A model generated the notes under the pieces. It was given only the letters and a program-made list of their open reading frames with translations. It made no database searches and was not told the origin of the DNA. 64,000 nt of DNA from Lachnospiraceae bacterium (GTDB lineage: Bacteria; Bacillota; Clostridia; Lachnospirales; Lachnospiraceae). Made by a program: the position numbers and the translations under genes. Shown here in pieces: positions 9,805-18,162 of the stretch (the stretch's first letter is position 1; the number at the start of each line of letters is the position of its first letter). Location of the stretch: assembly GCA_022781985.1 (NCBI GenBank), contig JALESH010000050.1:41466-105465 (forward strand), in the 5' to 3' direction.

Positions 9805-11820
9805 TTAATTCCCATACTGCATCATGAACATCATAAGCATCTTGGCACATTCCGCCCTGGTTGCCTGCCCCTTGGGATCCAGCCTGTAGCTCCCGTCCCC
9901 GTTGGGCTTTCCGGAGATCATGCCGGCAGATACCGCCCACTGCATATAGCCCACGGCCCAGCCGTTTACGGAGGAAGCATCCGTAAAGCTGTCCAGCCCT
10001 TCCTTACCGCTCACGTTATAGCCCTGTTTGCTGCCAAACTCATAGAGCATCTTGGCGATCTGTTCCCTGGTGATGTTGTTGTCCACACCAAAGCTGCCGT
10101 CACCCATACCTGTTGCTATTTTCCGGCTGTTTGCCCAAAGGATTGCCTCCGTATAATATTTTCCTTCTGCCACATCACGGAACACAGCAGAAAATGCTGT
10201 CTTGGGCTTTCCCGCCATACGATAGAGCACCGTAGCAAACATAGCCCTAGTGAGCTGGGCATCCGGTTCGAACCGGTCTGTACCGGAGATACCGTTCATG
10301 ATGCTGTGCTCATACACATACTGCACTGCGTCGTATTTCCAGTTGCCCGGATTGTAAGCTACATCCGAAAAGGTATTGCGGGTTGACAAAAGGGGAAGAT
10401 ACAGCCTCTCTATCCTGGAGGCCGGCACATAGCCGATACTGTAAAACTGTACCTTATTGTCTCCGTCGATCATAATGAGCAGGGGGTAATAGAGGCTGCT
10501 TCCCGCTTCCACCAGCCTTGCATACTGCCACATGGCACTCAATGCCGTCTGGCTCAGATCATAGCCGAATCGGATATTGCCCTGAGGACAATAGCTGTTC
10601 CTGAACGCCTCCACCTCAGCCCGGCTATGCCGCTCCGTTTCCACAGCAAGGATATCCACCGCCCCGCTGGCTGCCCAGCTGCTTGCGGCAATATCCTGCA
10701 GCGTCCGCTGGGAATTACCGCAGATGGTATTAAAGAAAATCAGCAGCTTGGGCCTGCCTGTTCCGGTGGAGGAAAGCTGCTCCCCGTTTATCCCCATAAA
10801 GCTGAAATCATAGTTATCTCTGTTCAGCCCCTCTTCCCCGGTCTCTCCATAGGAAATCTCCGCCATGGGATATGCCTTGTGAAACGCAGCCGTATCATAT
10901 GCCCCATCCCTAGTGTGATCCGCAAAATCCATCTCCGACTTGAGGAAATAATCATACCGCAGGCTGCCCCCAATGGGATCGTCCCAGGTAACATCCACAT
11001 TATACCACTGGCCATCCAGCTTTACGATATTCCAGGCATGGGCTTCTCCTCCGCCATAGCCTGTAATATATCTGGTCTCTATTCCCGCCTCCTTGCACAG
11101 CCTCTGGAACAGGCCGGCATAGCCCTGGCATACTGCAGTGCCCCGCAGCAGGGCCGAATAGGCACTGTGGCAAAGATAGGTTCCATCATTCACATAGGAG
11201 GTATTGCTGACAATATAATCATGGATCAGTTTGATCCGGTCATAGTCTCCCTTTCCCGACAGGCCCAGATCGGCTATCACCTCTGCCACTCTCCGGGTAA
11301 CCTGAGCTTCCTGCTCGCCATTGGCTGCGTATGTGAATTGCAGTGCATAGTTAACAGAGCCGCCGCCGAAGCTGACGCTGTATCTATAGCCTATGAAATT
11401 TGCTCTGATGTAGTCTCCCTCGTCTGCAGGAACAGCACTTCCCTCGGCCATCGCGTCCTCCAGGATCTGGGTAAACAGACTCTGGGAGAACTGATTCGTA
11501 TAGGTAAGCGTCAGTGAACAGGCAGTGGTTCTGGCTTTTAACATATTCCGCAGCTGGGCTGCCGCCTGCTCATGGGAAGCAGCAACGATCCCCCCCTCGC
11601 GGAAGGCCGGAACAGAGCTGTCCTCTTCCTTCTCCAGAAGCTCCCGGATGTCCTCCGGGGTATATATGTCTTTGTACGCCGGCCCGACCCCATAGCCCTC
11701 AGCCTGCGTAACAGCCTCTTCTTCCTTCTGCGCCGGCAGGCCCTCTGCCGCCTTTACCGGAATCCCGGCAGCACACAGCAGGACTGCCGCCATCAGCAAC
11801 CATACCAGTTTGTTTCTCAT
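9805..11820 (-). CDS. Secreted SLH protein with transglutaminase-like and thioredoxin-like domains
   Basis: The ATG at 11820 lies 10 bases after AAAGGAG and is preferred over the GTG at 11829, giving 671 residues. A signal peptide (MRNKLVWLLMAAVLLCAAGIPVKA) is followed by a linker, then a transglutaminase-like core with Cys in TAVCQGYA (about 231), His in EAHAWN (about 261) and Asp in NVDVTWDD (about 276). A thioredoxin-like segment at about 357-470 follows, with FFNTICGNSQ in the place of a CxxC. Three SLH repeats fill about 485-671. SLH repeats hold proteins non-covalently to pyruvylated wall polysaccharide. The enzyme core could process peptide or protein substrates at the cell surface; its substrate is unknown. 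It lies between a polymerase and a GT gene, so it is co-expressed with the polysaccharide genes. Confidence 0.88.
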   Translation of the reverse strand: MRNKLVWLLMAAVLLCAAGIPVKAAEGLPAQKEEEAVTQAEGYGVGPAYKDIYTPEDIRELLEKEEDSSVPAFREGGIVAASHEQAAAQLRNMLKARTTACSLTLTYTNQFSQSLFTQILEDAMAEGSAVPADEGDYIRANFIGYRYSVSFGGGSVNYALQFTYAANGEQEAQVTRRVAEVIADLGLSGKGDYDRIKLIHDYIVSNTSYVNDGTYLCHSAYSALLRGTAVCQGYAGLFQRLCKEAGIETRYITGYGGGEAHAWNIVKLDGQWYNVDVTWDDPIGGSLRYDYFLKSEMDFADHTRDGAYDTAAFHKAYPMAEISYGETGEEGLNRDNYDFSFMGINGEQLSSTGTGRPKLLIFFNTICGNSQRTLQDIAASSWAASGAVDILAVETERHSRAEVEAFRNSYCPQGNIRFGYDLSQTALSAMWQYARLVEAGSSLYYPLLIMIDGDNKVQFYSIGYVPASRIERLYLPLLSTRNTFSDVAYNPGNWKYDAVQYVYEHSIMNGISGTDRFEPDAQLTRAMFATVLYRMAGKPKTAFSAVFRDVAEGKYYTEAILWANSRKIATGMGDGSFGVDNNITREQIAKMLYEFGSKQGYNVSGKEGLDSFTDASSVNGWAVGYMQWAVSAGMISGKPNGDGSYRLDPKGQATRAECAKMLMMFMMQYGN

Positions 11821-11839
11821 CTCACCCACACTCCTTTAC

Positions 11840-13666
11840 TTATTTTGAAAGTTTCATTCCCCTTATTTTTCGCCGCCCGGTAAATACAGCACAGATAACT
11901 CCCATTCCTGCTGTGCCGTAGAAGACGCCCTTCCTCACCGCTTCCACTTCCACCATAGGCCCTTCCTTTTCTGCCAGAAACTCCTTCTCTGCACTCATGT
12001 GCTCTATCCTGTCCTCACCGAAGCTTTTGCCGATGCGCTCCTCATAGATACCCTCCGGGGATGTATACCTGCCCCCCGCAGCCGCCACCATATATTCCAT
12101 TAACTGATCATATTGTTTCGGTGATACATCACAATACAGCTTCAAAAGCCTGACACGGAAGGTGTCATACCTGCCGTCCCTGTGTACGGAAACCGGCAGG
12201 GAATATTCCAAGGCCGCTTTTAACTCCTCCTCCGTCAGCAGTTCTCCTGCTCCGGCAGCCTGCAGCGCACCGCTCAGAAGCTCCGGTGCCTCCAAAATTG
12301 TCTGGCACTCCTTCATGGCTTCCTTCAGATACTCCTTGGTATTGCCCGGATTTTCCACCTGAAGCCGAACGGAAACCCCATCCACATAATTCAGGGAATC
12401 TATCGGTATGAGGATACATTCGGGCCGCTCCGCCCTCTGCATATAAAGGACAAAGATAGCCAGGCCTGTCAGAATGCAGGCCGACCAGCCCCGGCTGCGG
12501 GGTTCTCCCCTCTCCGAAGACACCCGGACTTTCTCAGGCCTCCCGGCTTCCCCTCCGCATGCCCCACGGCAGCTTCCGAACAGCAGCTCGGCCAGAAACA
12601 GCAGGGAAAGATTCATAAAGGCATTTGTGATAAACTGCTCCATGATCCCATAGAGCAGACAGGAAAAGATGATGGCCAGCTCCTGCAGCCGCTCCCCATC
12701 CCCCTCTCCCGGCCTGAAAGCAAGCCCGCTGTACCTTCCGATCAGGACTCCATAGCCTGTAAACAGAAGAAGGGCTGTGACCACTCCGAAGGTCATCAGG
12801 CAGTACACATAGCCGTTGTCCATGATAATCCAGAAATTGGGGATATCCTTCATCCTTGTACCCAGCAGGGTGATGGGCTGATTCTGCAGATAATAGGCCG
12901 AAAATGTGAGCCTGGCCTGCAGCAGCTCATCCAGCCTCTGTACTGCCGGATGCCCCAGCAGAAAAGGTGTGCTGAAAGAAAACAGCAGGCACAGGGGAAG
13001 CGGAAGCTGACAGAGAAGCCTCTCTGCCCCGGACAGCCGCCTCCTCCTGACTGCATAGAGATTCAGCAGCAGATAAAAGGCCGTTACGGCCACACCTGTA
13101 TAGCTGAGAGAAAAAAGAAATACCAGCAGATTGCCGGCCAAAAGTCCGACCAATTTTTTTACCCCATAGTCCTTTCCCCAGGTGTAGCAGAGAAAAACCG
13201 CCAGGATAAAGTAAGAAGCATGGAATACATTTCCTGTGCTGTAGCCCATCCCCCACCGGATGACCTCCATTCCGCCTTTTTCATGCACCGCCAGAGGATT
13301 GCTGATCATGCCGAATCCGGCCGCCAGTACCGTAAAGGCAAAGGAGACCCCGTAAATCACCGCGCCTAAACGGAACAGCTTTTTCAGATCCATATCCTTC
13401 ATGCCAATGATGGCCAGTACACTCAGCACGATCCCCATTCTGCCCGAATTTCTCCAGGCAGCAAGGGCAAGCAGACACAGCAACCCCATCACTGCCACCT
13501 GCTTTCTGCTGTATTTCGTCAGAACCAGCTTGCAGGCCACACAGAGACAGGCGGCTGCACCCAGCCAATAATACAGCCTGTCCCCGCTGTCCAGGCCGAT
13601 CCCCTTCGCAAAGACCATGATCCCGAAAAAAAGGTAATAAGACAACTCCCTGATTTTATTCCCCAT
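11840..13666 (-). CDS. Wzy/O-antigen ligase-like polymerase with a Wzz-like C-terminal module
   Basis: The start is the ATG at 13666 behind AAGGAAGG (608 residues); the track start at 13708 would overlap the ugd stop. Residues about 1-380 contain ten or more hydrophobic helices with a KLVLTKYSRKQ loop shared with the other two polymerase-like proteins in this window. After a short basic linker a further helix leads to an outside domain of about 150 residues (ECILIPIDSLNY onward) and a final helix before a basic tail. That helix-domain-helix layout is how Wzz chain-length regulators are built. Inference: polymerase joined to its own length regulator. Sequence identity with Wzz is not obvious by eye. 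Confidence 0.72.
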   Translation of the reverse strand: MGNKIRELSYYLFFGIMVFAKGIGLDSGDRLYYWLGAAACLCVACKLVLTKYSRKQVAVMGLLCLLALAAWRNSGRMGIVLSVLAIIGMKDMDLKKLFRLGAVIYGVSFAFTVLAAGFGMISNPLAVHEKGGMEVIRWGMGYSTGNVFHASYFILAVFLCYTWGKDYGVKKLVGLLAGNLLVFLFSLSYTGVAVTAFYLLLNLYAVRRRRLSGAERLLCQLPLPLCLLFSFSTPFLLGHPAVQRLDELLQARLTFSAYYLQNQPITLLGTRMKDIPNFWIIMDNGYVYCLMTFGVVTALLLFTGYGVLIGRYSGLAFRPGEGDGERLQELAIIFSCLLYGIMEQFITNAFMNLSLLFLAELLFGSCRGACGGEAGRPEKVRVSSERGEPRSRGWSACILTGLAIFVLYMQRAERPECILIPIDSLNYVDGVSVRLQVENPGNTKEYLKEAMKECQTILEAPELLSGALQAAGAGELLTEEELKAALEYSLPVSVHRDGRYDTFRVRLLKLYCDVSPKQYDQLMEYMVAAAGGRYTSPEGIYEERIGKSFGEDRIEHMSAEKEFLAEKEGPMVEVEAVRKGVFYGTAGMGVICAVFTGRRKIRGMKLSK

Positions 13667-13682
13667 CCTGCCTTCCTTCTGC

Positions 13683-13718
13683 ACATCATCTTCCGATGCC
13701 AACATCATCTTCCGATGC
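13683..13718 (-). repeat. 19-bp tandem duplication spanning the ugd stop
   Basis: The 17-base string acatcatcttccgatgc occurs at 13683-13699 and 13702-13718, a period of 19 bp. The right copy contains the last codons and TGA of ugd. The left copy lies in the short spacer and produces an in-frame ATG ATG extension upstream of the polymerase start. It looks like a local slippage duplication. Confidence 0.85.
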
Positions 13719-15015
13719 TGTGGTATTCTACTTCCTGCTCCTCCATTTCCTTCACGCTGTATACATTTCTCCCGTCATAGACCAGCGGGGTCTGCATCAG
13801 CTCCTTATAGACTGACGGAGCTATCCCTTTGATCTCATCCCACTCTGTGAAGATAAAACAGATATTGGCACCCTTCAGAGCTTGCTCGGGATCGGAAGCA
13901 TAGGTGATGCTCCCCCTTCCCACCCTTCCTTCAGGGTATCTCCTTTTAAAATTCTCCCCGGCCACAGGGTCATAGGCATAGACTCTTGCACCATTTTCCA
14001 GCAGCAGCTCCACATTGTCCAGGGAGGGGGCCTCTCTCAGATCATCTGTTCCCGGCTTGAAGGCCAGTCCCAGGACAGCCACCTTCAGCCCGTCAAAGGT
14101 GATCATCCTATTGCTGGCCTTCTGAAACAGCCTGGTCTTCTGCCTTGCATTGACTGCTACCGCAGCCTCCACTGTCTCCAGGTGGTAGCCCGCCTGCTCC
14201 GCTAGGAATTTCAGCGCCTTGGTATCCTTCGGGAAACAGCTTCCCCCATAGCCGATACCGGCCTTTAAGAAATTGGCGCCGATTCTGGCATCATAGCTCA
14301 TTCCTCTGGCCACATCCTCAATGTCTGCCCCAACCAGCTCACACAGATTGGCAATGTCATTCATATAGGATATCTTCAAGGCCAGGAAATCGTTGCTGGC
14401 ATATTTGATCATCTCCGCGCTTCTGCGGCTCACTGATACCACGGGCAGGTGGAAGGGCTCATAAATCTTCATCAGCAGCTCCTCTGCCTTTTTGCTCTCC
14501 GTCCCAATGATGATGCGGGCTGCGTGGAAGGTGTCCCGCACCGCCGAGCCCTGTGCCAGAAACTCAGGATTGGAGGCTACCTCTATTTTCACATCATGAA
14601 CCAGAAAGTCCTTGATAAACTGCTCCACCTTGTCATTGGTGCCCACCGGCACGGTGGACTTCACCACCACCAGGCAATCCTTCTCCACCGTTTCCGCAAT
14701 CTGTCTGGAAACTGCAGCAATATAGCTCAGGTTTGCAGATCCGTCGGGTTGCTCCGGTGTACCCACACCTATGAATATGGCATCTGCCTCCCGGTATGCT
14801 TCCTTATAATCTACCGTATAATGGAGACGGCCGGCTGCATGGTTCTTCTGCATCAACTCCTCCAGTCCCTCCTCGTAAATAGGTGAGGTGCCCGATTCCA
14901 TAAGCCTTATTTTCTGCTCGTCCACATCCACACAGGTTACATTGTGTCCTACCTCTGCAAAGCAGACTCCTGCCACCAGCCCCACATATCCTGTTCCTGC
15001 CACTGTTATCTTCAT
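13705..15015 (-). CDS. ugd: UDP-glucose 6-dehydrogenase
   Basis: The 436-residue enzyme oxidises UDP-glucose to UDP-glucuronate with two NAD+. The Rossmann motif GTGYVGLVAG is at residues 7-16, the NAD/UDP linker region contains VKSTVPVGT at 118-126, and the catalytic cysteine sits in GYGGSCFPKD (Cys260). Length and domain order (NAD domain, dimer helix, UDP domain) are standard. It is the first gene after a clear promoter at 15063-15091 and has AAGGGCAGG ahead of the ATG. It is the only nucleotide-sugar enzyme in the window and implies that glucuronate, or a sugar made from it, is part of the polymer. Confidence 0.96.
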   Translation of the reverse strand: MKITVAGTGYVGLVAGVCFAEVGHNVTCVDVDEQKIRLMESGTSPIYEEGLEELMQKNHAAGRLHYTVDYKEAYREADAIFIGVGTPEQPDGSANLSYIAAVSRQIAETVEKDCLVVVKSTVPVGTNDKVEQFIKDFLVHDVKIEVASNPEFLAQGSAVRDTFHAARIIIGTESKKAEELLMKIYEPFHLPVVSVSRRSAEMIKYASNDFLALKISYMNDIANLCELVGADIEDVARGMSYDARIGANFLKAGIGYGGSCFPKDTKALKFLAEQAGYHLETVEAAVAVNARQKTRLFQKASNRMITFDGLKVAVLGLAFKPGTDDLREAPSLDNVELLLENGARVYAYDPVAGENFKRRYPEGRVGRGSITYASDPEQALKGANICFIFTEWDEIKGIAPSVYKELMQTPLVYDGRNVYSVKEMEEQEVEYHSIGR

Positions 15016-15062
15016 TTTAAAACCTGCCCTTTTCTATTACTGTTGATTCGTATTATTTATAT

Positions 15063-15091
15063 ATTATAGCATACTCCTGCCCTGAAAACAA
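15063..15091 (-). promoter_or_regulatory. Sigma-A-like promoter of the ugd unit
   Basis: On the minus strand TTGTTT (15091-15086) is followed after exactly 17 bases by TATAAT (15068-15063), with a TATGC extended -10 ahead of it. The predicted start lies about 40 bases before the ugd ATG. The promoter is divergent from the plus-strand gene at 15185. Confidence 0.75.
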
Positions 15092-15119
15092 ACACTGCTT
15101 GTATTCTTTGCTCTCCTGC

Positions 15120-15148
15120 TTCCAAAAGCCTCTGCCCTGTGCTATACT
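15120..15148 (+). promoter_or_regulatory. Possible weak promoter for the 15185 gene
   Basis: TTCCAA (15120-15125) and TATACT (15143-15148) are separated by 17 bases. The -35 match is poor. A second TATACT at 15160-15165 is too close to the ribosome site to be a good alternative. Confidence 0.3.
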
Positions 15149-15184
15149 ACAGCTGATACTATACTATAAATGAGGAGGGAAAAG

Positions 15185-16156
15185 ATGTACAGAAAAGTAA
15201 AACAGTATGCTCTTGACAATCACTTCACGGTAGATGAAAAGAAGGGCTGGGTCTATGGAAAAATGAACGGCTTTTTTATCTTCATCCGGCAGGACGGCGC
15301 CACACTGGCCTGCCACTCGGTACAAATATGGGTAAAGGAAGGCAGCAGCGTGCCGATCCCCGAGATTGCGGATTTTGTGCAGCAATGTCCTTCCAAATAC
15401 CAGTATCTTCAGACAGCTTCCTATAATGGCTCTAAAATCATCGCTCAGTTTCAGGGGCTGGGCTTTCAATGGAAAAAAAATTACGTCCCCTGTCTGGATC
15501 AGTTTCTGAAAGATGTCACCGCCTATTGCAGCAGCAACCGTCTGGTTACCTGCTGTGAATCCTGTGGGTCAAAGGACTATCTCACACTGCTCCAACTGCC
15601 GGACGGAGATCACATGCTCTGTTCCTCCTGCCAGTCCGACGCTTCCGAGGACATCTGGCAGACAGCCGGCCAAAATGCCAGAACCGGCACCTCAAACATT
15701 GCCGGAGGGATCGTGGGCGCCCTGCTCGGCTCCCTGCTGGGCGCAGCCGCATGGGTACTGATCTACCAGCTGGGATTTATCTCATCTTTTGGCGGTCTGA
15801 TCATGGTCATCTGTGCCTTCAAGGGTTATGAAATGCTGGGCGGCAGACTGGACAAGGCAGGGGTGGTCACAGGCTGCATTATCTCTGTTCTTATGCTGCT
15901 TGCTGCAGAGCAGTTTTCCTTAAGCCTGCAGATTTATAATTCCTATAAAGAATATTATGACATTACCTTCTTTGACGCCTTCCAAAGCGTTCCCTCCTTC
16001 CTGCAGGAAAGTGAGATTATGTCCTTCGTGGTAAGGGATATCGCCATTGGCTATTTACTCATGGCAGCGGGTGCCTGGAGCACCATCCGCCATGCCTACA
16101 AGCAGGATGAGGTCGCTACCCGGATGCAGACGATCACCACAGTGAGACAGGACTGA
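15185..16156 (+). CDS. Hypothetical zinc-ribbon membrane protein
   Basis: The ATG at 15185 is chosen over the track start because AGGAGG lies six bases ahead of it; this gives 323 residues. The first 110 residues are soluble with no recognised fold. A CESCGS ... CSSCQS pair (two CxxC knuckles about 20 residues apart) looks like a zinc ribbon near residues 119-147. A glycine-rich stretch then leads into about three central hydrophobic helices, and one more helix lies near the C-terminus. It is the only plus-strand gene between 142 and 60084 and converges with the 16186 gene. I do not recognise a function; it may predate the polysaccharide genes around it. Confidence 0.85.
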   Translation: MYRKVKQYALDNHFTVDEKKGWVYGKMNGFFIFIRQDGATLACHSVQIWVKEGSSVPIPEIADFVQQCPSKYQYLQTASYNGSKIIAQFQGLGFQWKKNYVPCLDQFLKDVTAYCSSNRLVTCCESCGSKDYLTLLQLPDGDHMLCSSCQSDASEDIWQTAGQNARTGTSNIAGGIVGALLGSLLGAAAWVLIYQLGFISSFGGLIMVICAFKGYEMLGGRLDKAGVVTGCIISVLMLLAAEQFSLSLQIYNSYKEYYDITFFDAFQSVPSFLQESEIMSFVVRDIAIGYLLMAAGAWSTIRHAYKQDEVATRMQTITTVRQD

Positions 16157-16171
16157 AATTCTGTTTAACCC

Positions 16172-16227
16172 GGGGAGTATCAGGACTACCTCACCTGCAT
16201 ATACAGGCTGCAGTCCTGATACTCCCC
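16172..16227. repeat. Perfect 16-bp inverted repeat at the convergent gene junction
   Basis: GGGGAGTATCAGGACT at 16172-16187 is exactly complementary to 16212-16227, with a 24-base loop that itself holds a small CCTG/CAGG stem. The right arm encodes GEYQDC near the C-terminus of the minus-strand protein, and the left arm covers its stop codon. Neither strand has a T-run after the stem, so it is not a textbook terminator, though it lies where a bidirectional one would be expected. Confidence 0.8.
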
Positions 16228-18063
16228 ATTGATGATCAGCGGATGGCCGCTGTCAAAGCCGTCGGTAATCCATGGGCTGAAGAAATAGCTGCTGCCCTCC
16301 ATCCCCTTCACCCCTTCCAGGGACAGGGTATAAGCCGCTCCGGCCTTCACCGGCGTGCCATCCAGATCTATCCTGCACTCTCTTCCCGGCTCCGTCATAC
16401 TGGCTCCCAGCCTTTTTTCAAACAGCACCCGGCCCGAGGTCTGCTCTGTCAGCCGGATCCATACAGAGCCGAAGTTATCCTTTACATACCCGTCATTGGC
16501 AAAATACAGCAGCAGCTCCTCCAGCCTGCGATCCGCCTCAAAGCCCAGCTCCTGAGTGTACACCGCTCCCTCCAGCAGATTCACCTCCGCCTGCTTATAG
16601 CTGCAGTGCAGGGTGGAATAGCTGACGGGATTGCCTGCCTTTAAGTTGGCATAGATCAAAAGCAGGGAGGTCAGGAGGACAGCTCCCACCCTGCTCCAGA
16701 GGATGCCCGGCTGTGCAAATTCCCTCTTCTCCCTCTCAGACTCACTGTCCGCTTTCTTTTCGCCCCTCAGGATAATCCCCGGCCTGTTCAGTACTGCCAG
16801 GCTGACTATCCCTGCCACGAAAAGAGTATGCACAAGCTGGGCATAGGGCTGCAGGCCAAGCTGCTCCATGAGTCCCTTCACACTGCCGTACAGCCGCAGC
16901 TCTTCATCGGGTATCTCCATAAAAATTCCCAAAAACCGCTCTGTAACCAGCTCCGGATAGCTATAGGGATATACCTTGCTGATAAAGGCATAGAACAGAT
17001 ACATGCCCGAAGCAGCCGTTTCAAGCAACAGGTTTATTTTGTAGCTGCCGGGATTCATCAGCATAAGCAGCACACCGAAGGGCAGCCAGAAAATCACCCA
17101 GTAGTCGTTGATTGCAACCAGCGCCGCAAAGGAGGCAAATATCAGAAAACAGAGATACACCGGCCAGACCATCCCCTCCCACCCACTCTCCAGCCGCTTC
17201 CAATAGCAGAAGATACAGATCAGGGCATAGACACCCAGAAACAGACACAGGGAATAGCCTGAATATTCCAGGGCGGAATCCAGCAGCTTATTGGTTCCGT
17301 ACTGTCCCTGAGAACCACTGATGAAGGGGTAGGCACTGTCCCCTGCAAACAGCAGCTTCAGGGCAGCATAAGGGACACAGCAGCCTGCCGTTTTCACCAG
17401 GATGGCCCAGATCCTCTTTTCTTTCAGCAAAATCAGGGGCAGCAGAAGAAAAAGCCCATATACCTTCAAGGGTATGGATACCAGAAAGCACAAATAAAAG
17501 CCTCTCATTTCCCCTTTCAGATAAAAATACAGCCCCAGCAGCATAAAAAACAAGGGCAGGGAATCATACTGACCCGCTATAAAGACAGGCGCAGCCAGAC
17601 TCAGGCTGGACAGCAGCAGAAAGGCTGCCCGAAGCCCCTTTTCCTTTTCCAGTCCCAGCACCCCGGCGATCCGGTACACAGCCCAGGCCATGGCTCCCGC
17701 AAAGGCAGCCCCCAGCCCCTTACACCACAGCAGGGCCAGGGGAGACTCCAGATAATCAAAGCCGGTCAGCAGATGGAGAAGAATGGAAGGGAGATTCCAG
17801 ACCCCAAAAAACAGATACAGCAGTATGTCATAGCCTGCGGGCCAATAGGTTCTGGCATGCTCCAGGGAATACTCATAAAAATGCAGAAATTCTCCCTCTC
17901 CTATGGCTTTTGCCATCAGTACCGTATTGTCAAAGGTGGCCTCCACATCCCCATAGAAGAAGCTGCAGAAGGCAAACCCCAGGCAAAGCAGCAGGGATAC
18001 CCACAATCCTGTTTTTCCATATTGATAACCATGCTCTCGCATATTCTTCAGCAGCTCCTTCAT
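16186..18063 (-). CDS. GT-C-like polytopic membrane protein with outside C-terminal domain
   Basis: The ATG at 18063 follows GGGAGAAGAGGG and gives 625 residues; the track start at 18144 lacks support. About ten to twelve hydrophobic helices occupy the first 450 residues. An acidic pair appears early (YGDVEATFDN), as in GT-C enzymes that use polyprenyl-phosphate sugars. After a charged linker and one more helix, the last 150 residues form a predicted beta-rich outside domain. It is the last gene of the long operon. The closest general assignment is a mannosyltransferase/GT39-like membrane glycosyltransferase. The acceptor is unknown and the family call is tentative. Confidence 0.72.
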   Translation of the reverse strand: MKELLKNMREHGYQYGKTGLWVSLLLCLGFAFCSFFYGDVEATFDNTVLMAKAIGEGEFLHFYEYSLEHARTYWPAGYDILLYLFFGVWNLPSILLHLLTGFDYLESPLALLWCKGLGAAFAGAMAWAVYRIAGVLGLEKEKGLRAAFLLLSSLSLAAPVFIAGQYDSLPLFFMLLGLYFYLKGEMRGFYLCFLVSIPLKVYGLFLLLPLILLKEKRIWAILVKTAGCCVPYAALKLLFAGDSAYPFISGSQGQYGTNKLLDSALEYSGYSLCLFLGVYALICIFCYWKRLESGWEGMVWPVYLCFLIFASFAALVAINDYWVIFWLPFGVLLMLMNPGSYKINLLLETAASGMYLFYAFISKVYPYSYPELVTERFLGIFMEIPDEELRLYGSVKGLMEQLGLQPYAQLVHTLFVAGIVSLAVLNRPGIILRGEKKADSESEREKREFAQPGILWSRVGAVLLTSLLLIYANLKAGNPVSYSTLHCSYKQAEVNLLEGAVYTQELGFEADRRLEELLLYFANDGYVKDNFGSVWIRLTEQTSGRVLFEKRLGASMTEPGRECRIDLDGTPVKAGAAYTLSLEGVKGMEGSSYFFSPWITDGFDSGHPLIINGEYQDCSLYMQVR

Positions 18064-18162
18064 CCCTCTTCTCCCTTCCTGAATTCTTATTCTGATAGCC
18101 GGTACTCCCTCTCTGCTTCTGATCTCCCGGCCGTTGTCCGGCATCTCCTCATTCCGGCATAC

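Noticed and set aside
16157-16185. Canonical rho-independent terminator after the 15185 gene
   Set aside because: The inverted repeat here has no T-run on either strand, so only an inverted repeat is reported.
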